NCBI GenBank assembly: GCA_937872465.1
Contig: CALMSR010000058.1
Location: forward strand, 39,457 to 103,456
DNA length: 64,000 nt
Direction of reading: 5' to 3'
DNA from: an uncultured Paracoccaceae bacterium
GTDB lineage: Bacteria; Pseudomonadota; Alphaproteobacteria; Rhodobacterales; Rhodobacteraceae
Part shown: one piece after another, positions 34,917-46,060 of the stretch
Numbering within the stretch: position 1 is the first letter of the stretch
Layout of the letters: every line of letters starts with the position of its first letter
Notes under the pieces: model-generated
Database searches by the model: none
What the model was told of the DNA's origin: nothing
What the model saw: only the letters and a program-made list of their open reading frames with translations
Position numbers and translations under genes: made by a program

Positions 34917-35891
34917 ATGACATTGCTCCTGCCCCTCGGGGCGATCGTTCTCGGACTGGCGGGCCTCGTCTGGAGCGCCGACAGATTCGTCGCCGGGGCC
35001 GCTGGCCTCGCCCGGCATTTCGGCATGCCGCCGCTCCTGATCGGCATGCTGGTGGTGGGCTTCGGCACCTCCGCGCCGGAGCTGCTCGTCTCGGCGATGG
35101 CGTCCTGGCAGGGCAATTCCGGCATCGCCCTCGGCAATGCCTTCGGCTCCAACATCGCCAATATCGCGCTGATCCTCGGCCTGACGGCGCTGATCTCGCC
35201 GATCGCGGTGCATTCGACGGTGATCCGGCGCGAGCTCCCCGTGCTGCTGGCGGTCACCCTGCTCGCGGTCGTCCTGCTGATCGACCTGAAACTGGCGCAG
35301 GCCGACGCGACCGTGCTGCTCGTGGTCTTCGCCGGGCTCGTCGCCTGGTCCGTCTGGCAGGCCCGCCGGGACGGCAAGGACAGCTTCGCCGAAGAGATGG
35401 AGATCGAGGGCAAGGCCCATGCCCTCGCGCCGCGGGCGGCGGCGGTCTGGACCTTCGTCGGCCTCCTGCTCCTGATCGCGACCTCGCGCCTGCTCGTCTG
35501 GGCGGCGGTCGATCTCGCCCGGCTCTTCGGCGTGGGCGACCTCGTCATCGGCCTGACCATCGTGGCGGTCGGGACCTCGCTGCCCGAGCTGGCCTCGACA
35601 CTGGTGGCGATGCGCCGGGGCGAGCACGACATCGCGCTCGGCAATGTGATCGGCTCGAACCTCTTCAACACGCTCGCCGTGGTCGGGCTCGCCGCCGCGA
35701 TCGGGCCGATCGCCGTGCCGCCGGAGGTGCTCTTCCGCGACATCCCGGTGATGACCGGGGTGACCATGGCGCTGGTTGCCGCCTGCATCGGCTTCCGCGG
35801 GCCGGGCCGGATCAACCGGATCGAAGGCGCGTTGCTGCTCGCCTCGTTCTTGGGCTACACCGCGCTCCTGGTCGTGACCGCAACGGGCTGA
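34917..35891 (+). CDS. calcium/sodium antiporter, YrbG type
   Basis: A 324-residue inner-membrane cation exchanger of the CaCA superfamily, with about ten helices in two inverted halves. The alpha-repeats are GFGTSAPELLVSAMASWQGNSGIALGNAFGSNIAN near 44-78 and AVGTSLPELASTLVAMRRGEHDIALGNVIGSNLFN near 219-253. The conserved GTSxPE and GNxxGSN motifs with acidic residues bind the ion. A soluble loop (about 145-175) divides the halves. Function as Ca2+/H+ or Ca2+/Na+ exchange is by family. No operon partner. Confidence 0.93.
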   Translation: MTLLLPLGAIVLGLAGLVWSADRFVAGAAGLARHFGMPPLLIGMLVVGFGTSAPELLVSAMASWQGNSGIALGNAFGSNIANIALILGLTALISPIAVHSTVIRRELPVLLAVTLLAVVLLIDLKLAQADATVLLVVFAGLVAWSVWQARRDGKDSFAEEMEIEGKAHALAPRAAAVWTFVGLLLLIATSRLLVWAAVDLARLFGVGDLVIGLTIVAVGTSLPELASTLVAMRRGEHDIALGNVIGSNLFNTLAVVGLAAAIGPIAVPPEVLFRDIPVMTGVTMALVAACIGFRGPGRINRIEGALLLASFLGYTALLVVTATG

Positions 35892-35948
35892 ACCCGAATC
35901 GCCCCCGGCGGCATTATGGCGTTTCAAGTTCCCGGCACGATCTGATAA

Positions 35949-38165
<2,217 letters not shown>

Positions 38166-38190
38166 GCCCTCGGGCGGTCGCCGCATCATC

Positions 38191-38218
38191 GGGGGGCGCC
38201 TTCGGGCGCTCCCTTTTT
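38191..38218 (+). terminator. Rho-independent terminator of katG
   Basis: A nine-pair GC-rich stem (GGGGGCGCC against GGCGCTCCC, one G-U pair) closes a UUCG tetraloop and is followed by five T residues. It lies 26 bases after the katG stop and 31 bases before the VIT-family ATG, so it should insulate the two. Confidence 0.88.
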
Positions 38219-38249
38219 CGTCGCCGACGACCCGCCGGAAGGAAAGACC

Positions 38250-38975
38250 ATGCCCGAAGCCCTCGAAGGTCCCTCTCCGGAGCGCATGGGCCGCCTGCAG
38301 GAATATCTCAAGCAGATCGTCTATGGCGGCAACGACGGCATCGTGACCACCTTCGCCGTGGTCGCGGGCTTCGCCGGCCTCGGGGCCGAGGGCGCGGCGA
38401 CCGTGGGCAGCATCGCGGTGCTGCTCTTCGGCCTGGCCAATCTCTTCTCGGACGCCACGGCCATGGGACTGGGCGAATTCCTGTCGAGCCGGTCGGAGCA
38501 GGACGTCTACCGCGCCACCCTCGCGAAGGAGCGCCACGAGGCCCGGCACAACCCGGAATACCTCAAGACCGATGCCGTCGGGATCCTGACCATGCACGGC
38601 GTGGACGAGACCGACGCCCGCGACATGGCCGCGACCATGGCGCGCAATCCCGATTTCATGGCGGATTTCATGATGCAATACCGGGTCGGCATGGCCGATC
38701 CGACCGCCGACGGGCCGGTCGCGCGGGGCGCGATGACCTTCATCGCCTTCGTCGTCTTCGGCGCGGCGCCGCTCCTGCCCTATTTCCTGCTCGACCCCGT
38801 GCCCGCCACCTTCCGGGTTTCGGTCTTCGCTACCTTCGCGGCGCTGGTCGCACTCGGCACGCTGCGCTGGCAGGTCACCAACGCGACGCTCGCCCGCGCC
38901 GTCGGCGAATCCGTGCTTGTCGGGGGCATCTGCGCCGCCGTCGCCTATGGGGTCGGGGTGGCGTTCCGCGTGTAG
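38250..38975 (+). CDS. VIT1/CCC1-family transporter
   Basis: A 241-residue membrane protein of the vacuolar iron transporter (VIT1/CCC1) family, which moves Fe2+ or Mn2+. The first segment [25 protein letters not shown] (about 20-44) and [26 protein letters not shown] near 65-90 are diagnostic, with acidic residues in the cytoplasmic metal-binding region ([47 protein letters not shown]). Three C-terminal helices follow. GGAAGGAAAG precedes the ATG. Its place next to katG fits joint handling of iron and peroxide, but the terminator argues for separate transcription. Confidence 0.92.
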   Translation: MPEALEGPSPERMGRLQEYLKQIVYGGNDGIVTTFAVVAGFAGLGAEGAATVGSIAVLLFGLANLFSDATAMGLGEFLSSRSEQDVYRATLAKERHEARHNPEYLKTDAVGILTMHGVDETDARDMAATMARNPDFMADFMMQYRVGMADPTADGPVARGAMTFIAFVVFGAAPLLPYFLLDPVPATFRVSVFATFAALVALGTLRWQVTNATLARAVGESVLVGGICAAVAYGVGVAFRV

Positions 38976-39108
38976 CGTCCTTCTGCGCGGCGGATGAAGG
39001 TCGAACAGGTTGTGATCGCGCAAACAACCTGCATCCGCTTCCCCGGGCGCCTCCGTGCAGTGTGACGCCCCGCGTCATCACCCCGCCCCACCCCCCGCAG
39101 GCATCGGC

Positions 39109-39678
39109 TCACGCCGACACCTCCCGCATCGCCGCGGCATAGCCGCCGGCATCGAGGAACGCCTGCTCCGCCGGCGTGGTGAGCCGCCCGAGCGCGGCAT
39201 TGCGATAGGGAAAGCGCCCGAAGCGGCGGATGACCAGGCGATGCGCCCGCGCATGGGTGAGGTTGCTGCCCCGCCCGAAGCGCATGAGGCTCAGCCGCAC
39301 CGAGCGGTCCTGATCCGGCAGGGTCTCGGAATGCGCCAGCGGCAGGTGGAAGAACGCGCGCCCCGCGAGCGCCTCCCGCTGGTCGTGGCCGCGCGCGATG
39401 GCGGATTTCGTGACGGCGAGGGCCTTGGCGTCGCTGGCGAAGGAACGGCCATCGCCGCGAAACATGTTGCGCGGGAACTGGTCGAGCAGGATCACCAGGG
39501 CGAGACAGGATTCCGCTTCCGGGATCCAGATGTCGAAGGCGCCGCTGCGCGCGGCCTCCCACAGGTCCAGATATCGCTCGCGGATCGCGTCGTCGAGCGC
39601 GGGATCGACCTTGTACCAGCCCTCCGGCCCGACCTCATCGATCCAGAACCCGAGGATCTCGGCCGCTGCGTCATTCAT
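39109..39678 (-). CDS. DUF924 family protein
   Basis: A 189-residue protein of the DUF924 family, whose members are all-helical and TPR-like. The signatures are ILGFWIDEVGPEGWYKVDPALDDAIRERY near 8-36, LALVILLDQFPRNMFRGDGRSFASDAKAL near 58-87, FFHLPLAHSE near 108 and HRLVIRRFGRFPYRNAALGR near 145. Its biochemical function is not established. ATG at 39678; the short upstream extension is rejected. It sits between the VIT transporter and an MFS gene without close coupling. Probably soluble and cytoplasmic. Confidence 0.9.
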   Translation of the reverse strand: MNDAAAEILGFWIDEVGPEGWYKVDPALDDAIRERYLDLWEAARSGAFDIWIPEAESCLALVILLDQFPRNMFRGDGRSFASDAKALAVTKSAIARGHDQREALAGRAFFHLPLAHSETLPDQDRSVRLSLMRFGRGSNLTHARAHRLVIRRFGRFPYRNAALGRLTTPAEQAFLDAGGYAAAMREVSA

Positions 39679-39726
39679 CGCCCTGCCCTCCACCCGAGGA
39701 ATGGTTCGGACACCATCCCTCCCCGG

Positions 39727-40989
39727 TCAAGCCGTAGTTTGCGCCGGCTCGCCCGCGGCCTTCTCGATGGCGACTTCCTGCGCAACCTCCAGCGCCACCG
39801 GCGTCGCCTGGGGCAGGACGGGCTGGTAGCGCGAGGTCTGGTCGACCGAGGGCGCCCGCCGGCGGGTCATCCGGTAGAGCGCATAGAAGGAGATCAGCGT
39901 GAACATCGCCGCCAGATAGGCGAAGAAGGCATCCGCCCCGAAGCGGGTCATCAAGGCACCGATCAGCAGCGGCCCGGTCATCGCCCCGAGACCGTTGATG
40001 AAGAGCAGCCCGCCGGAAGCCGCCGCCATGTCGGAGGGTTCCAGAAAGTCGTTGGTATAGGCGATCAGCAGCGAATAGAGCGGATTGGCGACGCTGCCGA
40101 TCAGGAAGCCGATCGCCAGGAGCACGATATAGAGTTCCGACACCGCCATGCCCGCGAGCGTGACCACGGAGCCGCCCGCGGTCAGCCCGAAGATCAGCTT
40201 GCGCCGGTCCATCCTGTCCGAGGCCCAGCCGATGGGATATTGCGCCAGCAGGCCACCGGTGTAGATCGCCGCGACGAAGGCCGAGATCTGGACTACGCTG
40301 AGCCCCTTCTCGGTGCCGAAGACCGAGGACATGCCGAAGATGCCGGCGAAGACGCCGCCGAGCAGGAAGGTGCCGACGCAGCCGAGCGGCGAGGTGTTGA
40401 AGAGCTGGACCAGCGTCATCGGCTTGGTGGTCTGGAACGCGGGCGCGGTGCCCGCGGTCAGCAGGATCGGGGTGAAGGAGACCGAGACCAGCACCGACAT
40501 GACGATGAAGAGCCCGTAGCCCGAGGGATCGCCGAGGGTGAGGATGCCCTGCGAGGCGATGATGCCCACCATCTGCACGATCATGTAGAGCGACAGCGCC
40601 TGCCCGCGGGTCTCGTTGGTCGCGGCGTCGTTCAGCCAGCTCTCGGCCACCACGTAGACGCCCGCGAAGCAGAAGCCCACGATCACCCGCATGCCGACCC
40701 AGATCCAGGGGTCGGGTGCGGCCGCATAGAGCACGAAGGCCGCCGAGATCATAGAGGCCAAAGCGGCGAAGACGCGCACATGGCCCACCTGCCGGATCAT
40801 GATCGGTGCCCGTCGCGATCCGAGCAGGAAGCCGACGAAATAGCCGCTCATCACCAGCGACATGGTGGCGGCGTCATAGCCCTCGATCGCGCCGCGGATG
40901 CCGAGCAAAGTGCCCTGCAAGCCGTTGCCGAGCATCAGCAACATCATGCCCAGCAGCAGCGGCCAGGAATTGCGCAGGACGATCAGCAT
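39727..40989 (-). CDS. MFS transporter, YcaD-like
   Basis: A 420-residue major facilitator permease with 12 predicted helices. The N-terminal half has GNGLQGTLLGIRGAIEGYDAATMSLVMSGYFVGFLLGSRRAP (helices 1-2 plus the loop signature) and FCFAGVYVVAESWLNDAATNETRGQALSLYMIVQM near 110-144, the latter typical of the YcaD group. The C-terminal half has QYPIGWASDRMDRRKLIFG. The substrate is unknown. The C-terminal tail is soluble and Ala/Glu-rich. ATG at 40989. queA follows further up on the same strand after an 82-base gap, and no functional link is apparent. Confidence 0.88.
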   Translation of the reverse strand: MLIVLRNSWPLLLGMMLLMLGNGLQGTLLGIRGAIEGYDAATMSLVMSGYFVGFLLGSRRAPIMIRQVGHVRVFAALASMISAAFVLYAAAPDPWIWVGMRVIVGFCFAGVYVVAESWLNDAATNETRGQALSLYMIVQMVGIIASQGILTLGDPSGYGLFIVMSVLVSVSFTPILLTAGTAPAFQTTKPMTLVQLFNTSPLGCVGTFLLGGVFAGIFGMSSVFGTEKGLSVVQISAFVAAIYTGGLLAQYPIGWASDRMDRRKLIFGLTAGGSVVTLAGMAVSELYIVLLAIGFLIGSVANPLYSLLIAYTNDFLEPSDMAAASGGLLFINGLGAMTGPLLIGALMTRFGADAFFAYLAAMFTLISFYALYRMTRRRAPSVDQTSRYQPVLPQATPVALEVAQEVAIEKAAGEPAQTTA

Positions 40990-41071
40990 CGGAGGACCTT
41001 CTCTCGCTCGCGGGGTGATTCCGCGCGCTCACCGCTATCGGTCGGCGGGGGGCGGGCGCAAGCCGGATTTC

Positions 41072-42118
41072 TCAGCCGTGCGGCAGCAGCAGCGAGGCGT
41101 CCCCGTAGGAGAAGAAACGGTAGCGCCCGGCGATGGCATGGGCGTAGATCCGCCGGATGCGCTCGACGCCCATCAAGGCCGAGACGAGCATCATCAGGGT
41201 CGAGCGCGGCAGGTGGAAATTCGTCATCAGCCCGTCCGCGACCCGGAAGGCATAGCCGGGCCTGATGAAGATCTCGGTCTCCCCGGCCCAGGGCGCGATC
41301 TGCCGCGGGCCGGTGGCCGCCGTCTCCAGCACCCTGAGCGCGGTCGTCCCCACCGGGATGACGCGCCCGCCCGCCGCCATGGTCTCCCGGATCGCCGCGG
41401 TCGCCGCCTCGCCGATCTCGCCGCGCTCGGAATGCATCCGGTGGCCCTCGATCTCCTCGGCGGTGACCGGCAGGAAGGTCCCGGCGCCCACGTGCAGCGT
41501 CACCCGCACGCTCCGGATGCCGCGGGCCTCGAGATCGGCGAGCAGCACCCGGTCGAAATGCAGCGCCGCCGTCGGCGCGGCCACCGCCCCCGGCCGCGCG
41601 GCGAAGACGGTCTGATAGGCGCGCCGGTCGCCCGGCTCCGCCGCCCGCCGCGACGCGATATAGGGCGGCAGCGGCATCTCGCCGGCACGCGCCAGCGCCC
41701 GGTCGAAGGCGCGTCCCGAGAGCGCGAAGGCGAGCTCGATCTCGGCGCCCTCCCTGGCCATCACCTCCCCCACCAGGCCCGCGCCGAATTCGATGCGATC
41801 CCCGGGGGCGAGCCGCCGGCCGGGCCGCGCCAGCGCCCGCCATCTCCCGCCCTCGCCCGGTGCGAGCAGCGTCGCCTCGACCGCCACCTCGCCGCCGCCC
41901 GCCCGGCGCCGCACCCCCCTGAGCCGCGCCGGAATGACCTTGGTGTCGTTGAAGACCAGCAGATCCCCGGGCCGGAGCCAGGCGCCCAGGTCGCGCACAT
42001 GCGAGTCGGCGATGGCGTCCCCCTGCGCCACGAGCAGCCGCGCGGCCCGCCGCGGCCGCAGCGGCCGCAGCGCGATCAGTTCCTCCGGCAGGTGATAGTC
42101 GAACTCCTCCGTCCGCAT
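41072..42118 (-). CDS. queA: tRNA preQ1(34) S-adenosylmethionine ribosyltransferase-isomerase
   Basis: A 348-residue QueA, which transfers and isomerises the ribosyl group of SAM onto preQ1 in the anticodon of tRNA to give epoxyqueuosine. It opens with the family sequence [43 protein letters not shown] near 50, [18 protein letters not shown] near 180, [13 protein letters not shown] near 205 and [18 protein letters not shown] near 300 are all present. ATG at 42118. It is divergent from bcp, which starts 141 bases away. Cytoplasmic. Confidence 0.96.
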   Translation of the reverse strand: MRTEEFDYHLPEELIALRPLRPRRAARLLVAQGDAIADSHVRDLGAWLRPGDLLVFNDTKVIPARLRGVRRRAGGGEVAVEATLLAPGEGGRWRALARPGRRLAPGDRIEFGAGLVGEVMAREGAEIELAFALSGRAFDRALARAGEMPLPPYIASRRAAEPGDRRAYQTVFAARPGAVAAPTAALHFDRVLLADLEARGIRSVRVTLHVGAGTFLPVTAEEIEGHRMHSERGEIGEAATAAIRETMAAGGRVIPVGTTALRVLETAATGPRQIAPWAGETEIFIRPGYAFRVADGLMTNFHLPRSTLMMLVSALMGVERIRRIYAHAIAGRYRFFSYGDASLLLPHG

Positions 42119-42258
42119 GTCGCGCTCCAGGCCGGGACCGGCGGGGTATAGGCAGCCCCGCGAGGCGCCTCAATGGCGGATTCCCCGCTGCCGCCCCTTG
42201 ACGATCCGCCCGGCTGCCTGTCTGCCTCGGCGGGAGACGCAGCGAGGGAGGTTCGTCC

Positions 42259-42726
42259 ATGACCGCAATCGAGGAAGGCCAGCAGGCACCGGATTTCCGC
42301 CTGCCACGCGACGGCGGCGAGAGCTTCGGCCTCGCGGAGGCGGAGGGCAGGAACGTCCTGCTCTATTTCTACCCCAAGGACGACACCTCGGGCTGCACCC
42401 TCGAGGCCGTCGACTTCACCGCGCTGATCGGGGATTTCGCGGCGGCGAACACCACCGTGGTCGGCGTCTCGAAGGACAGCGTCAAGAGCCACGAGAAGTT
42501 CCGCGCCAAGCACGGGCTCGAGGTCGTCCTTCTCTCCGACGAGACCGGCGAGATCTGCGAGCGCTACGGCGTCTGGGTCGAGAAATCGATGTACGGCCGG
42601 AAATACATGGGCATCGAGCGCGCGACCTTCCTGATCGACGCGTCGGGGCGCATCCGCCGCATCTGGCGCAAGGTCAAGGTCCGGGGCCATGCCGCCGCGG
42701 TCCTGGAGGCCGCCAGAGCGCTCTGA
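42259..42726 (+). CDS. bcp: thioredoxin-dependent thiol peroxidase, BCP-type peroxiredoxin
   Basis: A 155-residue peroxiredoxin Q/BCP. The peroxidatic Cys lies in YPKDDTSGCTLEAVDF near residue 45. The second Cys that many BCPs have five residues later is absent here (LEAVD), so it is a one-Cys form or uses Cys in GEICERYG near 94. GVSKDSVKSHEKFRAKHGLEVVLLSDE and YGRKYMGIERATFLID follow the family. A good GGAGG precedes the ATG. It reduces peroxides in the cytoplasm with thioredoxin. Stands alone between queA and the M23 gene. Confidence 0.95.
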   Translation: MTAIEEGQQAPDFRLPRDGGESFGLAEAEGRNVLLYFYPKDDTSGCTLEAVDFTALIGDFAAANTTVVGVSKDSVKSHEKFRAKHGLEVVLLSDETGEICERYGVWVEKSMYGRKYMGIERATFLIDASGRIRRIWRKVKVRGHAAAVLEAARAL

Positions 42727-42907
42727 AGGCGCCCTTCGCAGTCGCGATCCGGCGGGCTTCCGGATAGCGATTGGCGAGTTTCCGCCGAGTTCGCGGAAGC
42801 GCCGCAAACGCCCCGCCCTGCGATTGTCATTCCCGGGCTTTCTCCCTAAGAGCGACTAGTGGTTGGGTCGAACCTGCCGGAATATACAACACGTATAGGG
42901 TGGCGGA

Positions 42908-44245
42908 ATGCCGGGACTGGGAAAAAGAGTGAACGGATGGCTGTCCGCCTTCGTTCCCGAGAAGCGGCTTTTCATACAATCCCGCAATGCAACCAGCTAC
43001 ATCCGGCTGACGCCTCTCGTACAGCTTTCACTCGCCGCGGCGCTGGTCGTGCTGCTCGGCTGGATGGCGATCGCGACCTCCCTCGTGGTGCTCGACACGG
43101 TTTCGGGCGGCAGCCGGACGGTTCAGACCACCGTCCTGCAGAACGCCTACAAGCAGCGGCTCGAGGAACTCGCCTCCGAGCGTGACCAGCGCGCCGCCGA
43201 GGCCCGCTCCGCCCAGGAGCGCTTCAAGCTCGCCATGGAGCAGATCGGCCGGCAGCAGACCTCGATCCTCGATTCGGTCGAGGAACGCCGCGAGCTGGCC
43301 ACGGCGCTCGAACTGATGCGCGGCCGGCTGCAGGACGCCGTCGAGGAGCGCCGCGAGATCGCCGCCGCCCGCGACGCGCTGCTCGCCGAGATGAGCGAGG
43401 TCAACGAGACGCTCGACCGCAAGCAGGGCACCGCCGGCGACCTCTCCCAGACGCTCGACACCGTGACCGGCGCGCTTTCCGACGCCGTGGTCGCGCGCGA
43501 CGCCGCCGAGGACGAGCGCGAGACGCTCGCGGCCCAGGTCGCCGAGCTCGAGCTGCGCATCTCGATGAACACGCGGCAGCAGGAAGAGATGCTCGACCAG
43601 CTCGAACAGGCCGTGGCGATGTCCTTCGGCCCGCTGGAAGCGATGTTCAAGACGACGGATCTCGACGTGGACAGCCTCATCGCCTCGGTGCGGAACACCT
43701 ATTCGGGCCAGGGCGGGCCGGAACTGCCCGCCGTGGTCAGCACGCGTTCCTTCAACGATCCCGGCCTGTCGAGCCGTCTCGACAGCGTCATGGTCTCCCT
43801 CGACCGCATGAACCTGATGCGCATCGCCGCCGGACGGGTGCCCTATGCCATGCCGGTGACCGCGAACTTCCGCTTCACCAGCGGATTCGGCACCCGCTCG
43901 GACCCCAAGGGCCGCGGCCGCCGCATGCACCTGGGCGTCGATCTCGCCGGGGCGAGCGGCACGCCGATCTTCGCCACCGCCGACGGCGTGGTGGTCTCGG
44001 CCAAGCGAGAGAGCGGCTACGGCAACGCCGTCCGGGTCCGCCACGATTTCGGGTTCGAGACGGTTTATGCCCATCTGAGCAAGATCAGGGTTGCGGCTGG
44101 ACAGAAACTCTCGCGCGGAGATAGAATTGGTGATATGGGTTCAACCGGGCGTAGTACAGGCGTGCATCTCCACTACGAGGTGCATCTCAACGGACGCCCC
44201 GTGAATCCGATGCCCTATCTGGAGACCGCCAGGAATGTTTACTAA
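42908..44245 (+). CDS. membrane-anchored M23 peptidase with coiled coil
   Basis: A 445-residue peptidoglycan hydrolase candidate. A cytoplasmic start (1-35) is followed by one transmembrane helix (about 38-60, LAAALVVLLGWMAIATSLVVL). A long coiled coil (about 78-220, repeated ERRE/RDAL heptads) and a C-terminal LytM/M23 domain (about 315-435) complete it. The zinc motifs HLGVDLAGASGTPIFA and VHLHYEVHLNG are intact, so endopeptidase activity is expected. The layout matches the bactofilin-associated LmdC peptidases of Hyphomonadaceae and relatives. Its last 11 bases overlap the bactofilin start, so the pair is translationally coupled. Periplasmic catalytic domain. Confidence 0.92.
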   Translation: MPGLGKRVNGWLSAFVPEKRLFIQSRNATSYIRLTPLVQLSLAAALVVLLGWMAIATSLVVLDTVSGGSRTVQTTVLQNAYKQRLEELASERDQRAAEARSAQERFKLAMEQIGRQQTSILDSVEERRELATALELMRGRLQDAVEERREIAAARDALLAEMSEVNETLDRKQGTAGDLSQTLDTVTGALSDAVVARDAAEDERETLAAQVAELELRISMNTRQQEEMLDQLEQAVAMSFGPLEAMFKTTDLDVDSLIASVRNTYSGQGGPELPAVVSTRSFNDPGLSSRLDSVMVSLDRMNLMRIAAGRVPYAMPVTANFRFTSGFGTRSDPKGRGRRMHLGVDLAGASGTPIFATADGVVVSAKRESGYGNAVRVRHDFGFETVYAHLSKIRVAAGQKLSRGDRIGDMGSTGRSTGVHLHYEVHLNGRPVNPMPYLETARNVY

Positions 44246-44756
44246 ACCCCGTCCCAGCGACAGCAACGCGACTTCGACCCCCGAGACCGACATCGCGGCC
44301 GCGGCGCCGACCCCGCCCGCGAGCGAGCTCAGGCCCTCCTCCCCGAGCATCTCGCCGGCGCCGCTCAAGCCCAAGCCCGCTGCCTCCGTGCTCTCCTCGG
44401 ACATCACCATCACCGGAAACGTCCGCTCCAGCGGCGACATCCAGATCGAGGGCACCATCGAGGGCGACATCCGCGCCCAGACCCTGATCGTCGGCGAGAC
44501 CGCGACCGTGAAGGGCGAAGTGATCGCCGAGGACGTGGTGGTCAACGGCCGCGTCGTGGGCCGGCTGCGCGGGCTGAAGGTCCGCCTCGCCAATACCGCT
44601 CGCGTGGAAGGCGACATCGTGCACAAGACGATCGCCATCGAGAGCGGCGCGCATTTCGAAGGCTCGGTGCAGCGCCAGGACGATCCGCTCTCGAAGGGAT
44701 CAAATTCCTCCGGCTCCGCGCCGCAGCGGCCGGTCGCCGTCACGGCCGCCGAATAA
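44235..44756 (+). CDS. bactofilin (polymer-forming cytoskeletal protein)
   Basis: A 173-residue bactofilin. A disordered Pro/Ser-rich start (1-50) and a basic/Ser tail (145-173) flank the DUF583 right-handed beta-helix core (about 55-140). The repeats are SSDITITGNVRSSGDIQIEGTIEGDI, VGETATVKGEVIAEDVVVNGRVVGRL and RVEGDIVHKTIAIESGAHFEGS. Bactofilins polymerise without nucleotide on the inner face of the membrane and position wall enzymes. Overlap with the upstream M23 peptidase gene points to a joint morphogenetic module. The family name BacA is not assigned because paralogues may exist. Confidence 0.94.
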   Translation: MFTKPRPSDSNATSTPETDIAAAAPTPPASELRPSSPSISPAPLKPKPAASVLSSDITITGNVRSSGDIQIEGTIEGDIRAQTLIVGETATVKGEVIAEDVVVNGRVVGRLRGLKVRLANTARVEGDIVHKTIAIESGAHFEGSVQRQDDPLSKGSNSSGSAPQRPVAVTAAE

Positions 44757-45186
44757 CGCTCCCGACGCCCTCGGGGCGATTGCCCTCGGACCCGGCGCCC
44801 GGCCCCCGCGGCGCCGCCGTCCTTCCGACGCGGCTCGGAACCCGCGCGTCAGCCTGCCGACCATTGGGCCTTCAGGCGATCACGTTCTGTTGGCGCCCTT
44901 CCCCAGTTGCGCCGCCGCCTTCCCCTCGCGGATCTGGCGCATGATATCGGCGGCCCTCTCCATCGACTTGCATCCCGCGCCGGACCGGGTGTCCCCAGCC
45001 CGATCGACCCGTGGCGATCGGTGGTGAAGCTGCACCACCCTCGCCCTGCGGCTCGCGCCTCCGGGCGACCGGACCGGGCGACGCAGCGCCTTGCTGTTGT
45101 CGGTTCCGGGCGCCCCTCAACCGACCGGATTCACCCGGAGATCACAGGCTCAATCCCCGGACGGATCGCGCCCCGGCCCCTCGGGA
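44757..45186. other. 430-base convergent spacer
   Basis: The spacer lies between the bactofilin gene and the DUF2189 gene. A 27-codon minus-strand frame (44880-44963) starting MERAADIMRQIREGK is the only protein-like stretch and is not recognised. A segment near 44990-45020 resembles 1738-1770 (TCCCC.GCCC.ATCGACCC.TGGCGA). No terminator or RNA gene was recognised. Confidence 0.45.
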
Positions 45187-45972
45187 TCAGGCCGCACCCT
45201 CGGGCGGCACCACCTTGCGGTAGATGTGCCAGGTGGTGTGCCCCAGCACCGGCAGGGCGATGAAGAGCCCGAGGAAGAACGGCACCATCGCGACGAAGAC
45301 CCCCACCGCGACGATCGCCCCCCAGGTCAGCATCGCCACCGGATTGCGCGTGACGGCCGTGTAGCTCGTGAGCATCGCCGTCACGTAATCCACTTCGCGG
45401 TCGAGCAGCATCGGCAGCGACACTGCCGTGACCGAGAAGAGCACGAGCGCGATCGCGCCCCCGACGATGGTCCCGAGAAAGAGCAGGAGCAGCCCGTTGC
45501 CCGTGGTCAGCAGCGCGCCGATATCCGAATAGACCGCGAAGTTCATCCGCCCGAGCACGATGGCGATCAGCATCGCCGCCGACCACATCCAGATCATGAA
45601 GCCGGCGAGGACGATGAAGGCCATGGTCGGCATCTGCCGCGTCCGCTCGCGCCAGATCACGTCGAGGATCTCGGCCCAGACCAGCGGCTCGCCCCTCTCG
45701 CGCCGGCGGCTGACCTCGTAGAGGCCGATCGCCGCGAAGGGCCCGATCAGCGGAAACGCCAGGGCGAGCGGCAGGATCCACAAGGGCTGGTCCCAGACCC
45801 AGAGCTGGAGGAAGATCAGGATGCCGGCGAAGGCATAGACCCCGCCGAAGAAGAGCCCGAATTCCGGCGCGGCCCGGAAATCCGCCCAGCCTTCGGAGAG
45901 TGCGGAATAGACGTCGTCGACGCTGATGCTGCGAACCGGATAGCGGTCGGCGGCGGTCGTGGCGGTGTTCAT
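45187..45972 (-). CDS. DUF2189 family membrane protein
   Basis: A 261-residue polytopic membrane protein of the DUF2189 family, common in alphaproteobacteria and of unknown function. It begins with a soluble segment YPVRSISVDDVYSALSEGWADFRAAPEFGLFFG, followed by about six hydrophobic helices. The central loop EVSRRRERGEPLVWAEILDVIW and the late AMLTSYTAVTRNPVAMLTWGAIVAVGVF match the family layout. The short C-terminus after WHIYRKVVP ends in an acidic residue pair. ATG at 45972. Divergent from nothing close; prfB lies 89 bases away on the same strand. Confidence 0.88.
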   Translation of the reverse strand: MNTATTAADRYPVRSISVDDVYSALSEGWADFRAAPEFGLFFGGVYAFAGILIFLQLWVWDQPLWILPLALAFPLIGPFAAIGLYEVSRRRERGEPLVWAEILDVIWRERTRQMPTMAFIVLAGFMIWMWSAAMLIAIVLGRMNFAVYSDIGALLTTGNGLLLLFLGTIVGGAIALVLFSVTAVSLPMLLDREVDYVTAMLTSYTAVTRNPVAMLTWGAIVAVGVFVAMVPFFLGLFIALPVLGHTTWHIYRKVVPPEGAA

Positions 45973-46060
45973 CGGATCCTCCCCGGAGCGGCGAGCTTCG
46001 CGGCCTGCATGGCCCCGGACTTTAGGACAGGTCGGCCGCGCGGCACAATAATCTTGACCC

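Noticed and set aside
44880..44963. 27-codon minus-strand ORF starting MERAADIMRQIREGK
   Set aside because: It looks protein-like but is too short, with no ribosome site or recognised family. It may be a relic tail but is not supported as a gene.
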